Shown in pieces: positions 34,238 to 46,489 of a stretch of 64,000 nt of DNA. This stretch comes from Cavenderia fasciculata. Taxonomy: Eukaryota; Evosea; Eumycetozoa; Acytosteliales; Cavenderiaceae. The position numbers were made by a program, and so were the translations under genes. The notes below the pieces were generated by a model. That model was not told the DNA's origin. It worked only from the letters and a program-made list of their open reading frames with translations, and searched no databases. Position 1 is the first letter of the stretch, and the number at the start of each line of letters is the position of its first letter. Location: contig NW_004457737.1 of NCBI RefSeq assembly GCF_000203815.1, positions 1,984,001 through 2,048,000 of the forward strand, given 5' to 3'.

Positions 34238-35312
34238 TATTAATAATAACAAGAAGAAATACTTTACTTCTTCTTCTTCTTCTTCCTTCACAATATTATA
34301 TTATTAAATAAAATAAATAAATCATTACTTAAATAGAGATAAAGTATCCTATCTGTTGGTAGGATCAAAAAGTGTATCGTGATGTGGACACTCCACACTC
34401 GTTCATCATTTTCTGACAATGGGCTCAAATCTCAGAACAGTCGATTTAGAGAGATCACGTGGCTAAAAACAAAAATCGAGAACAATTCAAAGTAAGGGGG
34501 CTGATGAGGTCTTGGCACCCCTGTCATTGTAAAAAAAAAACTCCCACAAACCTACTTGGATGGAATTTACAAAACTAGTTCATTCATTGTTTTCAACCTA
34601 ACCGAACAACATTGTGTGTCCTTGCAACAACACATCAACATCATTATTAATACAAAGAAAAGAAAGTTATTTATAAATATATATTTATTTTACATACAGT
34701 TTAAGTTCTAGACTACAGTAGTCCCCATTCACCATTCAACACCCCTTCCACACTTTACACAAACAACAACAACAAAAAGTCGGTCATTCATTCTCATAAC
34801 CCTCGACGATCCTTACTTTTTAAAATAGTAGTGGTAATACAGTACAGACCAATCAGTCAAGCAACTCACACACACACACAACACTACAGTATAGCATTGC
34901 ATAGCATCTAGCCGGTTACAAGAATAAAAAACTCGATCAAGTTCATCAATTATTGTAACATTGAGAGTTTAAAAGTCAACACACACAGACTTTCCCATAG
35001 CTAGCCACCCAACAAACAAACAAACAAACAAACATCCCGTCCGTCCTACAGCAAACAGACAAACCAATAATAATCAATTACTTTAATTTGTCAACTTCAC
35101 CATCATCATCTCTATTTATCCACATACGCTACATACATACATTAAATAATTATAAATAGAATATATATATAAATAATATAAATAAGTTCAACTGACAAAG
35201 GAATAGCAAATAATAGAGAGAGTATAAATATAGTTATTTATTTATTTCCATTTGAACAACTCTACTATTTATAGTAGACAATCATAATATAAACCTTCTC
35301 AAACGCTAGGAA
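34238..35312. other. Intergenic, upstream of the RasGEF gene
   Basis: No gene supported. 34340-34530 is of mixed composition, and the rest consists of CA-, AAAC- and AT-rich simple sequence. The last 250 bp probably form the RasGEF promoter and leader. Confidence 0.4.
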
Positions 35313-38300
35313 ATGGCAGAGAAGGTAGAAAAGAAAGAAAAGGAAGGTAGCAGCTTGTCCAGTTTCTTTAAAAAGGGACTAAAACGAGAAGGCTCTTCCT
35401 CTTCACTCAATGGAGGCAAGAGTAATTCTCTAAAGAGTCAATCATCGTCATCATCGCTTCCACCTGGTCCAACCTCTATATCATATCTCCAATCCCCACA
35501 TGGAGGTATGTTACCAACGGCAGCTTCATCTCCATCGTTGACTATACCAGGTAGCGGTGGTGGTCTTGGCGGTAGTGCCTCTTCAACCACATTGTCATCT
35601 GCCAACACCACACCCACTATCAACAGATCATCAAGTAATCTATCTGTCAAGTTTCAAGATACCATTACAATCAATGAACCAAATACAAATGATCCTGCTC
35701 TATCTACTTTTAATAGGTATGTTGTAAAAGTAAAAGTAAAACAACAAAATACTTTAAACAAACAAAACTCATTACCACACCCCAATTCTACACAATTGTG
35801 TTGGTGGTGAGTGGGTTGTGTTTGTTTTGCATTGAATGACTCGTCTCAACATAAATGATACTAACCAATGATTTGATTTGATTTGATTTGTAGACCTAGA
35901 ACAAGTACATTAAAACAAGAAAAAAAGGAAAGATTTAGTTTTATAACTAGGTCATTGAGAAAATCTAAACTTAATCTATTGGAAGATCCAAATAATGCTG
36001 CTGCTGATAATAATGCATCGTCTACTTCGAATAATAATAATAATAATAATGGTACGGATGACCATCATAGTACTGGTGGTGCACCTGATCATGGTATGTC
36101 GTTACGAGACTCATCTTCGTCTATTACTTCGATTAGTTCGGCCACTTCGTTCAACTCTTCGGAAAAGAAGTCTCGACGAAATAGTATTTTTGTAAGACTG
36201 TTGAATCGTAAATCCAGAGATATGTCTCATATAACAGAAGAGGATTTTGTTAATGACCACCATATTAGTAGTGATGGTGCATCTTCTGGAATTCAACAAC
36301 ATGGTCATGGTGGTCACCACCTGATGCATACGTCAAGTACAAGCGATCTTGGACGTACTTTGCATCATCACCATGGTCACCATCATCATCACCTCAAAGA
36401 GCGGTCAGCGTCAGCTATCAACATCTCGACGGCCATGACACCTCCACCTAATATTCTAGTGTCGACATACGACCCTACCGTCAAGGAGCAAGAGACCAAC
36501 GAGCTGCGTAGTCAGCTGAGTGAGGCCAACAACCAACTCTCAACACTACGTGTCAAAGAGACTGAATGGCGCAAGGAAAAGGAAGAGTTGATTCGAAAGA
36601 TACAGTTGTTGTCAACAACCAGCCAAACAGCCTCTAGTTCGCCATCCACCTCGTTTAGTGGGTTCCACAGTCTCCAACACCACCACCACCACAACTTTTT
36701 CCACGACCTTCATTCACATTTGGATTCAGCGTCGACTAGCTCACCATCCATGTCAAAGTCGCCGTCTATCCAATCACTCTCACTCGAGGTGTCTAGCTCT
36801 GTGGCGCCCCTCTCGCTCTCATCCTCGTCCGTGTCATTCTCGACCGTTGGCACGAGTGCCACCACTCCCAACCCATCGCCGCCACTCCCACGTCGCCAAA
36901 ATAACCGAAATAGATACACTGTCGCTATTCCCAAGTGGGACGAGTCAATGAATTTCAACGGGAGTCCTTTTGAGCGTTTGGTCGAAGTTCTCAAAAACAG
37001 TTGTGAGATTTTCCCATCCGATTCAAATCTTATGAATGTGATTGCCGGTAGTCCAGGTTCCTCTTCTTTCTCATTGCTTGCTTCTTCACTTCAACACAGC
37101 CAAACCGCTCACTCTCAAGAATCATCATCACAACAAATCGCTAGTGCAGCAGAGTCTGTCAAGTCGCCAAGAAAGCCATCAATGGGTGCACACCAACCCA
37201 GTGCTGGTGGTGCTGGTCATTCAGATCAATCGACAGCTACTGATGGCATTAAAGCATCAACATCCAACGACTCTATCAATGAGGAAAAGATGCTCAAGCA
37301 ACACATTCTATCGATCAGTCTAAAGAAAATGGTTGCCAAGCTTATAGGTGAGAATACAGAATCCTCTGCAGTCTTTAAAACATTTTTCTCAACCTATGAA
37401 TGTATATATACCTCTGAAGATATTTTAATTGCTTTAATTGAACAGTATGTGTCCAAAAAATGGAGACCAAAAAAATAATGTTATTAATATTTCTTTTTTT
37501 TTTTTAAAAAGATATCAAATTGAAAGTCCACAATCAAAGATTAGAATTTGTACAATATTAAAAAGTTGGTTACAAAGTAATCCTATATCATCACTTTCCA
37601 ACATTGACTTTGTCAATCGATTCAAAGAGTTTTTGGTCGATATTCGAAACACAGACAAGGAGTCACAAGACTACAACTTTTCAAAGATTATTGAGGTGTG
37701 CAACCAAATTGCCTATATACTCGAGACCAAGATATTGGAAAGAGGTGGCATGCCAATGTACAGTAGGGGATTTGCCGAGGCAGAGAAATCATACGTATCC
37801 AAGAAATCCAAGCAAAAGATCAAAGCGTACCTATCAACCTCACTTAAACACACTAGAACCTTTCCAGATATTGAAGAGGATATCGACGATACGTCATCGA
37901 TTTGTGATGTCAGTGACACTACGAGTCAATCCAATTTGGAGAGCTCGTCACCACCACCATCACCAACAATGGGGCTCTCCAAGGCCGATCGTGTCAACCA
38001 ATTGTTGCCAACTGGGCACCTCAGCTCTAGTGCCATCGACCACCATCACTCACCATCACATGATTTCCCAGTGCGAGTTGAAACCAGACCTCGGTCATCT
38101 ACATGGTCCACATCTGATATCTTCCTCTCCATCATGGATGCTCCCGCCAAAGAGATTGCCAAATCCATTACAGTTGTAGACTATAGTATATTTATTTGTG
38201 TTGAGCCATCGGAATTGATGAATGGAGTGTGGGGTAAACCACAACACAAGGACAAGGCAATGAACATTTCAAAACTAATTGCTAGATTCAATGAAATCTC

Positions 38301-40527
38301 AATGAATGTCATTCAAACCATTCTCAATGAAACTAAATTAAAGGATCGTTGTAAAGTTATGGCTAAATTTATTAAAATTGCAAAGGTAAAACGGAAAATT
38401 AGAAAATTAAAAAAAAAAGATTGAAAGAAAACTAACTTGATTTATTATTATTATTTTAGTATTTACATGAACTTCGTAATTATAATTCAATGATGGCAAT
38501 TTATGCAGGTATATCGCATTCAGCAGTTGTTAGATTAAAATGGACAAGAAAGATTTTACCAAAGACTAGTCAAAAGACATTACAAGATTTGGAAAGGTTG
38601 ATGGAAAATGAAGAAAACTTTAAAAATTATCGTACTGAATTAAAAACTATTACTACTCCTTGTATACCATTTTTGTATGTAAAAAAAAAAAAGAAAGGAA
38701 TTTAAAAAGATATAGAAATAATTAATTAATTGATGATTATTTGTTATATTATTTATAGTGGATTGATTTTATCAGATTTAACATTCATTCAAGAAGGAAA
38801 TCCAGATTATATTGGTACAGATGATAGTAATTGGACATTAAATCTTACAAAGTTAAAGATGGTCTATAATTGTATAAAACAAATCCAACTATACCAAAAG
38901 AATCATTATCTCATGAATGCCGATCCAAGATTGACACTTTTATTAACTCCAAATCTTAATATTTTTGGTGAACCAATTAATAATTCATTTTTAAATATTC
39001 CTAAAACTAATAGTAATAATCAATCAAATAATACTACAACTACAACTACTACATCTACAGCTACCACGACTACAACTACTACACCAATTAATAATAGTTT
39101 AGTAAACCTTAATAATAGTAATAGTGATATCAAACCATTAATTCCAAAACCAGATAATTTGGATGAAAAGGATGGTGTAGAGGAAGAAGAAGAGGAATCA
39201 GATGATGATGAAGAAGATTTATCAGATGAGGATCATCATCAAGAAACAAACCAACAAAATGAATCAGATGATAATCATAAGAATAGATTAGATGAAACAA
39301 AGAAATTGCAAGAACAAAATAATAGATTATTTAGAAGTTTCACATTGGATGGCGATCAATTGAAAAAACAATATTCTTATAATACTTGGAGTCCAAAGAA
39401 ATCTATTACTCCACCACCCTCTATAAACTCTCTCAAGAGTCCACTTGGCCGTCTTAAAAAGGTTGAAAGAAGTCAAAGCGAGGCTAACCTGCCAACTGTC
39501 AAAACACTCTTGGAGATACAAACACACCAACTCTTGGACTCGATCATTCGGGGTGACCTTACTGATACGCCAAAGATGACATCACCAAGACACAACTTTT
39601 CAACTCCTATTCACAGTTCTACCATCTTCACCACGGTCTCCTACTACCAATACTAGTCCAGACAATAATAATAATAATACCACTCCAAGAGGAGTTTATA
39701 CTACTCCCACAATTACAGCTACGACTGCATTATCACTTTCACTCTCAACCACAACTCCACCACCATCTCCACCACCATCATCATCATCACAACCACAACC
39801 ACAACAACAACTCTCACGTCCATCACTCTTTTTTGATAGAATTAATTCTAGATCTAGATCACCTTCACCATCTGTTACAGGGTCATCTTCTGCACAAGGT
39901 TCTCCATCATCCTCATCGATTAATACATCTACTGCCAACCTTTTATCAACTTCAGTTGATGGAAGTGCTGCACTCGGGGGGGCAGGAGGAGATTCAACCA
40001 ACCCCACTACCACCTCTACTACAACCACGACAGCCGAAGCATCATTAGGAAAGAAACCAATTGGAAGAAGAAAGAGTGTTAGTACCAATAATATCTTTTC
40101 CATTCTCTCACCCAAAGATACTCAAGGTCACCACTACTATGTCTCAAAGAAATCACATAGCAGAAGTTCATCGGTGGCAGGCACACCAGGAAGTGCCGGT
40201 AATAGTAATCCATCCTCACTTCCAGCAACCCCACCAAATGCACTAGTCAGTGGTAATTCATCTCCATCTCCAACTCCCCCTGTCACAGTTACCAACACCC
40301 ATACCAATAATAATATCACACCACCACACAACGCAACCAATCAAATGACTGGAGGACACAACAACAACAACAACCCACACCATAGTTTCTCAATTGTAGC
40401 AGCCAAACGAAAGAGTATTTCCTTGGAACGCCCACCCCATCTATTTAAACCAATGACCGACGAAGGTTTATTTTCTCTATCTCTTAAACTCGAACCAAGA
40501 GGTGTTAAATATCAAGATTTAATTTAA
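35313..40527 (+). CDS. Ras guanine-nucleotide exchange factor (RasGEF_N + CDC25 domain), apparent frameshift near the C-terminus
   Basis: Activates Ras-family GTPases by GDP release. Exons 35313-35716, 35894-37444, 37512-38385, 38460-38674 and 38759 onward. The first ~650 residues are Ser/Thr/His/Asn-rich with KFQDTITINEP and a Lys/Arg/Ser region. RasGEF_N spans exon 2 to 3 (KKMVAKLIGEN, FFSTYECIYTSEDILIALIE, ICTILKSWLQ). The catalytic domain includes PAKEIAKSITVVDYSIF, MNISKLIARFNEISMNVI, YNSMMAIYAGISHSAV, the segment joined across intron 4 (PCIPFFGLILSDLTFIQEG) and LMNADPRLTLLLTP. This frame stops at 39656 (1313 aa). A Ser/Pro-rich frame one base later stays open to the TAA at 40525-40527 and ends FSLSLKLEPRGVKYQDLI. 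A single extra base near 39616-39624 would explain it, giving ~1603 aa. The catalytic domain is upstream of the break. Confidence 0.85.
39657..40527 (+). CDS. Out-of-frame 3' continuation of the RasGEF coding region
   Basis: Open from 39580 with no ATG at its start. It reads PSSPRSPTTNTSPDNN, then Thr/Pro/Ser/Gln-rich sequence, basic blocks (GKKPIGRRKSVSTNNIFSIL, AAKRKSISLERPPHLFKP) and the ending above. Codon use and Ser-Pro style match the upstream RasGEF frame, and no GT...AG pair of suitable length and phase bridges the two frames. I read it as the same gene shifted by one base. Confidence 0.7.
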
Positions 40528-40712
40528 ACTAAACTAAACTTTAATAAATGATTGTATTGATATCTTTGTAGAAATAATAATAATATAAAATAAATTAATT
40601 GATTTCTCGTTTTTAACGTTATTTTTTGAATTGGGGAGGTGAACAAAAAACGACCGAATCATCTTTGAATTTTAAAAGTAGTATATTTGTAAATAGAGAA
40701 GATATATATATA

Positions 40713-42261
40713 ATGGACGGACAATTCAGTGTTGGTAGAGGTGGAGGTAGAGGTAGAGGAGGAGGAAGAGGTGGAGGTAGAGGAAGAGGAGGAGGAGGTG
40801 GTGGAGGCCGTGGTGGAGGTGGCGGTGGCGGCGGTAGAGGTCGTGGTGGTAGCAGAGGTGGAGGTAGAGGTGGTCCAAGAGGAGGAGGAGGTAGAGGTGG
40901 AGGAAGCGGAGGTCTATCAAGAAGAGACAACGATGGTTTCGATATGACTCCAAAGAAGAGAAAGAATATCGAACCAGCCTCTGTCGGTCATATCAACCCA
41001 AAGACTAAGAACAGTAGATCTGCCGATGACTTGGACTCTTACGAATACACTGATATGCTTCCAAAGAGATCAAAGAGATTTAATTTAGATCATTATAAAC
41101 CAGTTGTATGTTTGAACAATATAGTCGAGTATTATCAGTGGACTACAGTGTATTGACAATTTAAATATATATTTAGGAGGACAAAGAAGTTGAATTGGCA
41201 GAAGAAGAAGAATCCACCTCTAGAGTTAGAGGATCAAAAGCATCACCAAATATTAAAATAGCACCAGTAGCAGCAGCAGCTGTTGAAGAAGATAGTGACG
41301 ATGAAATTAAGATTATTGGAGAGGATAATGATAAAGACAAAAAAGCAGATGGTCAAAAGAAAAAGAAACCAAAGAGATCAGAAACAGAAGCATCAAACAA
41401 TGATCAAATGATTACTATTGAATGTATGGAACCAGAGGATCAAGGATTATATTTATTACGTAAACAAAAAGACTCCCTTAAAATGACTGATTTGGAAATT
41501 ACAAAATATCATCGTATGTGTTTATTTAAATCAAATTATAATATAATTAATTATATTAATATTTATTCTCTCTCTTTCATAGCATCATGTTTTATTAAAC
41601 CAAATGATAATGTATCAGATTTACCATCATTTTTAAATCAACTTCATTCCAAACTTGAAGGTTTCCCAAACAAACGTGCTGGTGCCCTTAAAGTTGGTTC
41701 CCCATTAGTTGTTATTGTTTCATCATCTGCATATAGAGCAATTGGACTTGAAAAGTAATTATCCCCTATCACATTGAAAGGTTAATTCATAAATATTAAT
41801 ATTTATTTTTGTTTAATTACAGAGAATTAAGAAAACATTTTAAATTCCCAAAGATTGGAACATTTTTCTCAAAACATAAAAAGGTAGAGGAACATGTAGA
41901 AATGTTAAAAGCACATCCATACAGAATTGTAATTGGTACACCAAACAGATTATTAAAATTGGCTGAAAGTGGAGCATTACAATTATCAGGATCGACACTT
42001 GAACCAATCGATTATGGTACCGTCACTGAAAAGGATGAAACTGCTACTGCTGCTGCTTCAACCACTTCCACATCTTCTACCTCTAGAAATCAACCAAAAA
42101 CAGATGAGGAAACTAGATACGTTGTCATCGATAAATCATATACCAATCAGAAAAAAGAAGATGTTTTTGGAAAGACTTGTGTCAAAGAGTTGTTTGAATT
42201 CATCGATAAAATTTGTAAACCTTTGGTACAAGATAAGAAAATGAAAATATGTATCGTTTAA
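40713..42261 (+). CDS. cms1: Cms1-family ribosome-assembly protein with RGG-rich N-terminus
   Basis: Four exons (40713-41105, 41177-41513, 41583-41754, 41823-42261) encode 446 aa. The Cms1/CMSS1 family has a truncated DEAD-helicase-like core and is linked to the 90S pre-ribosome in the nucleolus. Core matches: SPLVVIVSSSAYRAIGLEKELRK, then IGTFFSKHKKVEEHVEML, YRIVIGTPNRLLKLAESGAL and a DEAD-like strand YVVIDKSYTNQKKEDVF, which lacks the DEAD acid pattern as the family does. Residues ~7-68 are almost pure Gly/Arg (RGG box), followed by a Lys-rich acidic linker. A glycine-arginine-rich head is typical of nucleolar RNA-binding proteins such as fibrillarin, but I do not know it from other Cms1 proteins. 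It starts only 185 bp after the RasGEF stop, so the promoter must be short. Confidence 0.85.
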
Positions 42262-44485
42262 AACTTCCCCTCTTAAATAAATTAATCCACAAACCAAAAA
42301 AAAAATAAGGAAATTATTATAGTACGTTGTTATTATTGAATGACGGTATGACAATACTGGCAAACAAAATATTTAAATAAGGAAATTCATTTTTGTTTGT
42401 AAAAACAATAATTATAATAACACTACTGGTTGCTCTATTGTTGGATCTTTCGACCACTCAACATAATGGTATGGAGACATTGTTTTTCTACTGGTGGGGG
42501 TCGATAAGAATGTGGTTGGTTGTGTATGTATGACTTAGCAACAGTATTATATTATATTATGCATGCATGTTAGAATGAACAAATTGTTGTACAATTCGTT
42601 TAACTACTCTACTGTACTACATTTTTAATTATCTCATCATCTGATGATGATGATGGATCGATGATAATGATCATTTGGGTGTAATGGGAACTTTCAAAAT
42701 CATTCTATATTTACTCTGTGTGTTGTACGAAATGTATGTTTGAGGGTTGAGGTGAGGATGATGCTGAATCGTTGCTGGAATCTTAATCGATAGAGATAGC
42801 ATCACTGATGGTGATGACTCAACAGACAGAGAGGAGAGGAGAGAAGAACATGAAGAAGAATGATTAGATTTCTGGGAGAGAGTCGTGGCGACCCGGTTCA
42901 CAGGAAAGATCTTAATTTAAATTAATATGTTTGGCAATGCAAAGGAGAGATGTAGGAAGCGTCATGACGATTGTGGCCCGGGCTATACAGTGTTGTCAGT
43001 GTAGAATTTGGTAAAATCGATTCGTCATTCGCTCGAACGTAGCGATACACCTGCCTTTTTGGAAAACGAACAAAAAAATTTTTTTTTATTTATTTCAATT
43101 TGTTGGAAAGGTCAGATTGTGAATTCAGACCCTAACACCAACTATCCCTACCTACCTACCCAATTAATAATTAATTTCCTACTCTCCGCTACTGTTACGA
43201 AGAAACCTTCTTGTGTGTGTTTTGGGTTTCGATCTCTCTCTGTCTCTTTCCCTTCCCATCTACCTCCAACCAACATTAAACCCCCTGTCCGCTATTATTT
43301 ACTATAATAATAATTTGGTTTTATTTTCTATTTTTTTGAAACCTTTTCTCCCGTTGTTCAATCTTATTTATAATTCTTTTTTTATCTTTTTGTGTTCACT
43401 CTATATATTTTATTTATATCATCATTATCTCTCTTTTATTTATTTATTTATTTGATTTTATTTATTACAACCACCCTTCTCAGCCAACAGAGACCTTGTC
43501 ATTTTTTATTCAAAAAGGATAATAAAAATCGATATCTATTAGTACATTTCTCAAGAAAAGGAGAGCGATAGAAAGATCTTTGTTTTATACATTTTTATTT
43601 CTTCAACGTTCTAGTGTGTGTTAGTACTACTATTATTTATTATTATCTTTATTTCTCAACTTTTTGTGAACCCTATTTTTATATTCAAGACTCGCTCGCC
43701 CCTACCCCACCAACAAGTAGAAACCCCTTCTCTAAAAATAATCGATATTCATCACCAAACATAGGAATTCAGTCCGGTACTTGGATTTCAGTTCAAAGAT
43801 ATCATTTTTTTTTTAAATTTAATTAATTTTAATTAATTATTATTTTCTCAAAACCTGGTTTCTATTTCCGCAAACTTTGTCTATATATTTCTTTTTCACC
43901 TCATACAACATACTTTTAAAGGAGATGATAACCCTTATATAAATCTTAAACAAACAATTATATTATAATATACCCACAAATTTTAATTTTTTACAACAAT
44001 AATAATAGTAATAGAATAATAGGAATAATAATAAGAATAGATTAATCAATTTTTTTTTAAATATTTGCAGATTTGAAAAGCAACAAAGAAAACTAGATAC
44101 TATCTATCTATTTAAAATTTTTATCATTAAAATAGCCTTATTGTAAATCCCAAATTTATTTTTTATTGTATCTTTTATCTGACGCACAACTTGCATTGTC
44201 AATTTAACAAGCAGTAAATAAGATCTCTTTTTGATTTTACACCTTTTTTTTTCTTGCTCCAATCCAATTTAATCCTACCCAGAGATATGAGTAGGTCAAG
44301 AAATCAAAATTTATATTTAGGCTTTTAAACTATATTTTACACAACATATCATTATCATATCACACCCCCAATAGTTAAATATATTTCATTATATATTCAC
44401 TATACCATATATATATATATATAACATCATCATTTAAATATAACATCATCCAAAATAATAATATTATAACCAAAAAAAAAACAAA
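42262..44485. other. Long gene-free stretch upstream of the FRAY-like kinase gene
   Basis: No gene supported in 2.2 kb. 42440-43030 is of mixed, somewhat GC-richer composition, including a CCCGGG at 42978; 43080-44480 is T-rich then A-rich and probably includes a long leader. Open frames (42671-42901 minus; 43008-43455 and 43614-43826 plus) overlap, are Ser/Leu/Tyr/Phe-biased and contain no domain. AT repeat at 44408-44422. Confidence 0.45.
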
Positions 44486-46230
44486 ATGTCCGAAGAACTT
44501 TCTCAAAGTCTTGGAGAGAAACCAACGACATCATCCAACAATCAACCATCATCGTTGAATGATAGCGCCCAAAGTGCACCTGATCTTTGTAGTAGCTGTG
44601 GATTCACATCACAAAAGAGAAATTCAATCATCAAGGAATTGGAAATGCTGGAACTCCACCACATTGGAAAAGAATATCCAAATACACCAGATGCCTATCA
44701 TTTGTTGGAAGCTGTTGGTGAAGGTACCGAAGGTTTGGTTTGGAAAGCCAAATGTCTTCCATATGAAACTTTTGTTGCAGTTAAAATCGTTGATCTTGAA
44801 AAAGCAACTCAAGAATGTGTTGAAGATGTCATTGTAAGAAACCAAAAAAAATATAAACAAAACAAACAAATCAATCAATTGTACTAATTTTATTATTTAT
44901 TTTATAGAGAGAAGCAAAAGTAATGAATGGAAATAATCATCCAAATTTGGTTCAATATCATACATCATTTTTACATGAATCTTCATTATGGATAGTCATG
45001 GAATATTTGGGAGCAGGATCACTTGCCGATATTATCAAGGACAAGTTCCCAAATGGTCTACCTGAAGTACTTGCCGTTTCAGTTTTGAAGAGTTCTCTTA
45101 GAGGACTTCAATATCTTCATAGTCATCACAGAATTCACAGAGACTTTAAATCTGACAACATCCTTATTGGAAACAAGGGTGAAATTGAATTGGCTGATTT
45201 TGGTGTCACAGCTGTTCTTGAAAAGAATCAATGGAATCATCGTAAAACTATTGTTGGAACTCCTTGTTGGATGGCTCCTGTATGTAAAGAAGATATATTA
45301 TTTAAAAACAGACTACTAATTATTAATTATTATTATTTGATTTAGGAAATTATAACAGAAAAAGGATATAATGAATTTGTTGATATTTGGTCATTTGGAA
45401 TTACTGCCATCGAATTGATTAGAGGTAAACCACCCAATTGCGAGTTACCACCCAATAAGGTTTTCATGAACCTTTTGTTTTATCCATCTCCTTCTCTTCA
45501 TGAGGAGGTCGAAAAGGGAATCGTATCCCAAAACTACAAGGACATGGTCGACATGTGCCTTCAAAAGGACCCCACCAAACGTCCCTCTGCAACCAAGTTG
45601 TTGGACAAAAAGGTATTCAAGATTGCCAAGAAACCCGATTATATAGTACACCATCTCATCAATGGCCTTGCGCCATGTGAAGAGAGATTTAGAAAGTCAC
45701 ATGGATACATCTCACCACCATGTTCACCTGCCAACACTAGTCCTCCATCATCACGTTCCAGCTCGCCTGACCCAGCCCTCGTCTCCACACCAAAGAATCG
45801 ACGATTGTCTCTTGAGAAACCTCAGCTCAAGAAATCATCGTCCGACTTTGGACTCAAAGAGTCTGATGTTAAAATGCCAAGAGCATCATCACACCCATCT
45901 CAACTATCCGACCTCGAAAACAAAGACAAGGTCAAGTTGCACAATGTCGTTCCAACGGCCCACACATCATCCAATACTCCTCCAACCCCATCAGGTGGTA
46001 TTCACAAGGAGCACAGACGTTCGTCCATCTTCTCACACTTTAGAAGACACTCTCTTGGAAAGATATTTTCAACCTCTCCCAAGAATCACAAGGATAACAC
46101 TTCACCTCCACTACCAAGTAGCCCTCCAGAGGGAGAGACTAGTCCAGGAGGATCCTCACACCACCATTTCCATTTCCCATCTTTTATGAGACACCATGGA
46201 AACAATAGTCCAATCGACGCTCACCACTAA
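44486..46230 (+). CDS. STE20-group protein kinase, FRAY-like
   Basis: Ser/Thr kinase, 534 aa, exons 44486-44833, 44908-45279 and 45346-46230. The kinase domain starts at ~71 (YHLLEAVGEGTEGLVWKAK). All catalytic elements are present: GEGTEG loop, VAVKIV lysine, HRDFKSDN catalytic loop, ADFG magnesium motif, and GTPCWMAPEI in the activation segment, restored across intron 2. The wording of the loop and VDIWSFGITAIELIRGKPP place it in the STE20 group near FRAY/OSR1/SPAK. The insert CELPPNKVFMNLLFYPSP after subdomain IX is unusual. The C-terminal ~200 residues are Ser/Pro-rich with basic patches (HRRSSIFSHFRRHSLGKIF); no OSR1-type docking domain is recognised. FRAY kinases act in ion-transport and cell-shape control; the role here is inferred only. 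Confidence 0.88.
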
Positions 46231-46489
46231 ACAACCAAACAAACAAATAATAATAATAATAATACCGATTAAATTATACTATAATAATAATAATTATCCA
46301 AGAAACAACTACCTACATACCCAGATATAGATCTATGATAATGATGAATCGTCATCATCATCAAACCAAATTTCAATTGTACTAATGAAACTTTTACAGT
46401 AAATAAATTACAATTGGTTACTTTTACAGTAGTTTACCAATTGTTTTCCTTTTAAAATATAAATATTTATTATTCTTTTATTAGTTAAT

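Noticed and set aside
34360-34480. Possible tRNA because of a GGCTCAAATC B-box-like string
   Set aside because: No matching A box, acceptor stem or anticodon arm could be formed around it.
39616-39656. A 41-base GTTCTA...ACTAG intron to repair the RasGEF frame
   Set aside because: Too short, not AT-rich, and joining it leaves the wrong phase.
40619-40947. Pro/Leu-rich minus-strand frames opposite the RGG segment
   Set aside because: Antisense of GGN repeats in the Cms1 exon 1; the plus strand has splice-consistent coding.
42671-43455. Open frames upstream of the FRAY-like kinase
   Set aside because: Low-complexity Ser/Leu/Phe/Tyr composition, conflicting strands and no conserved motif.
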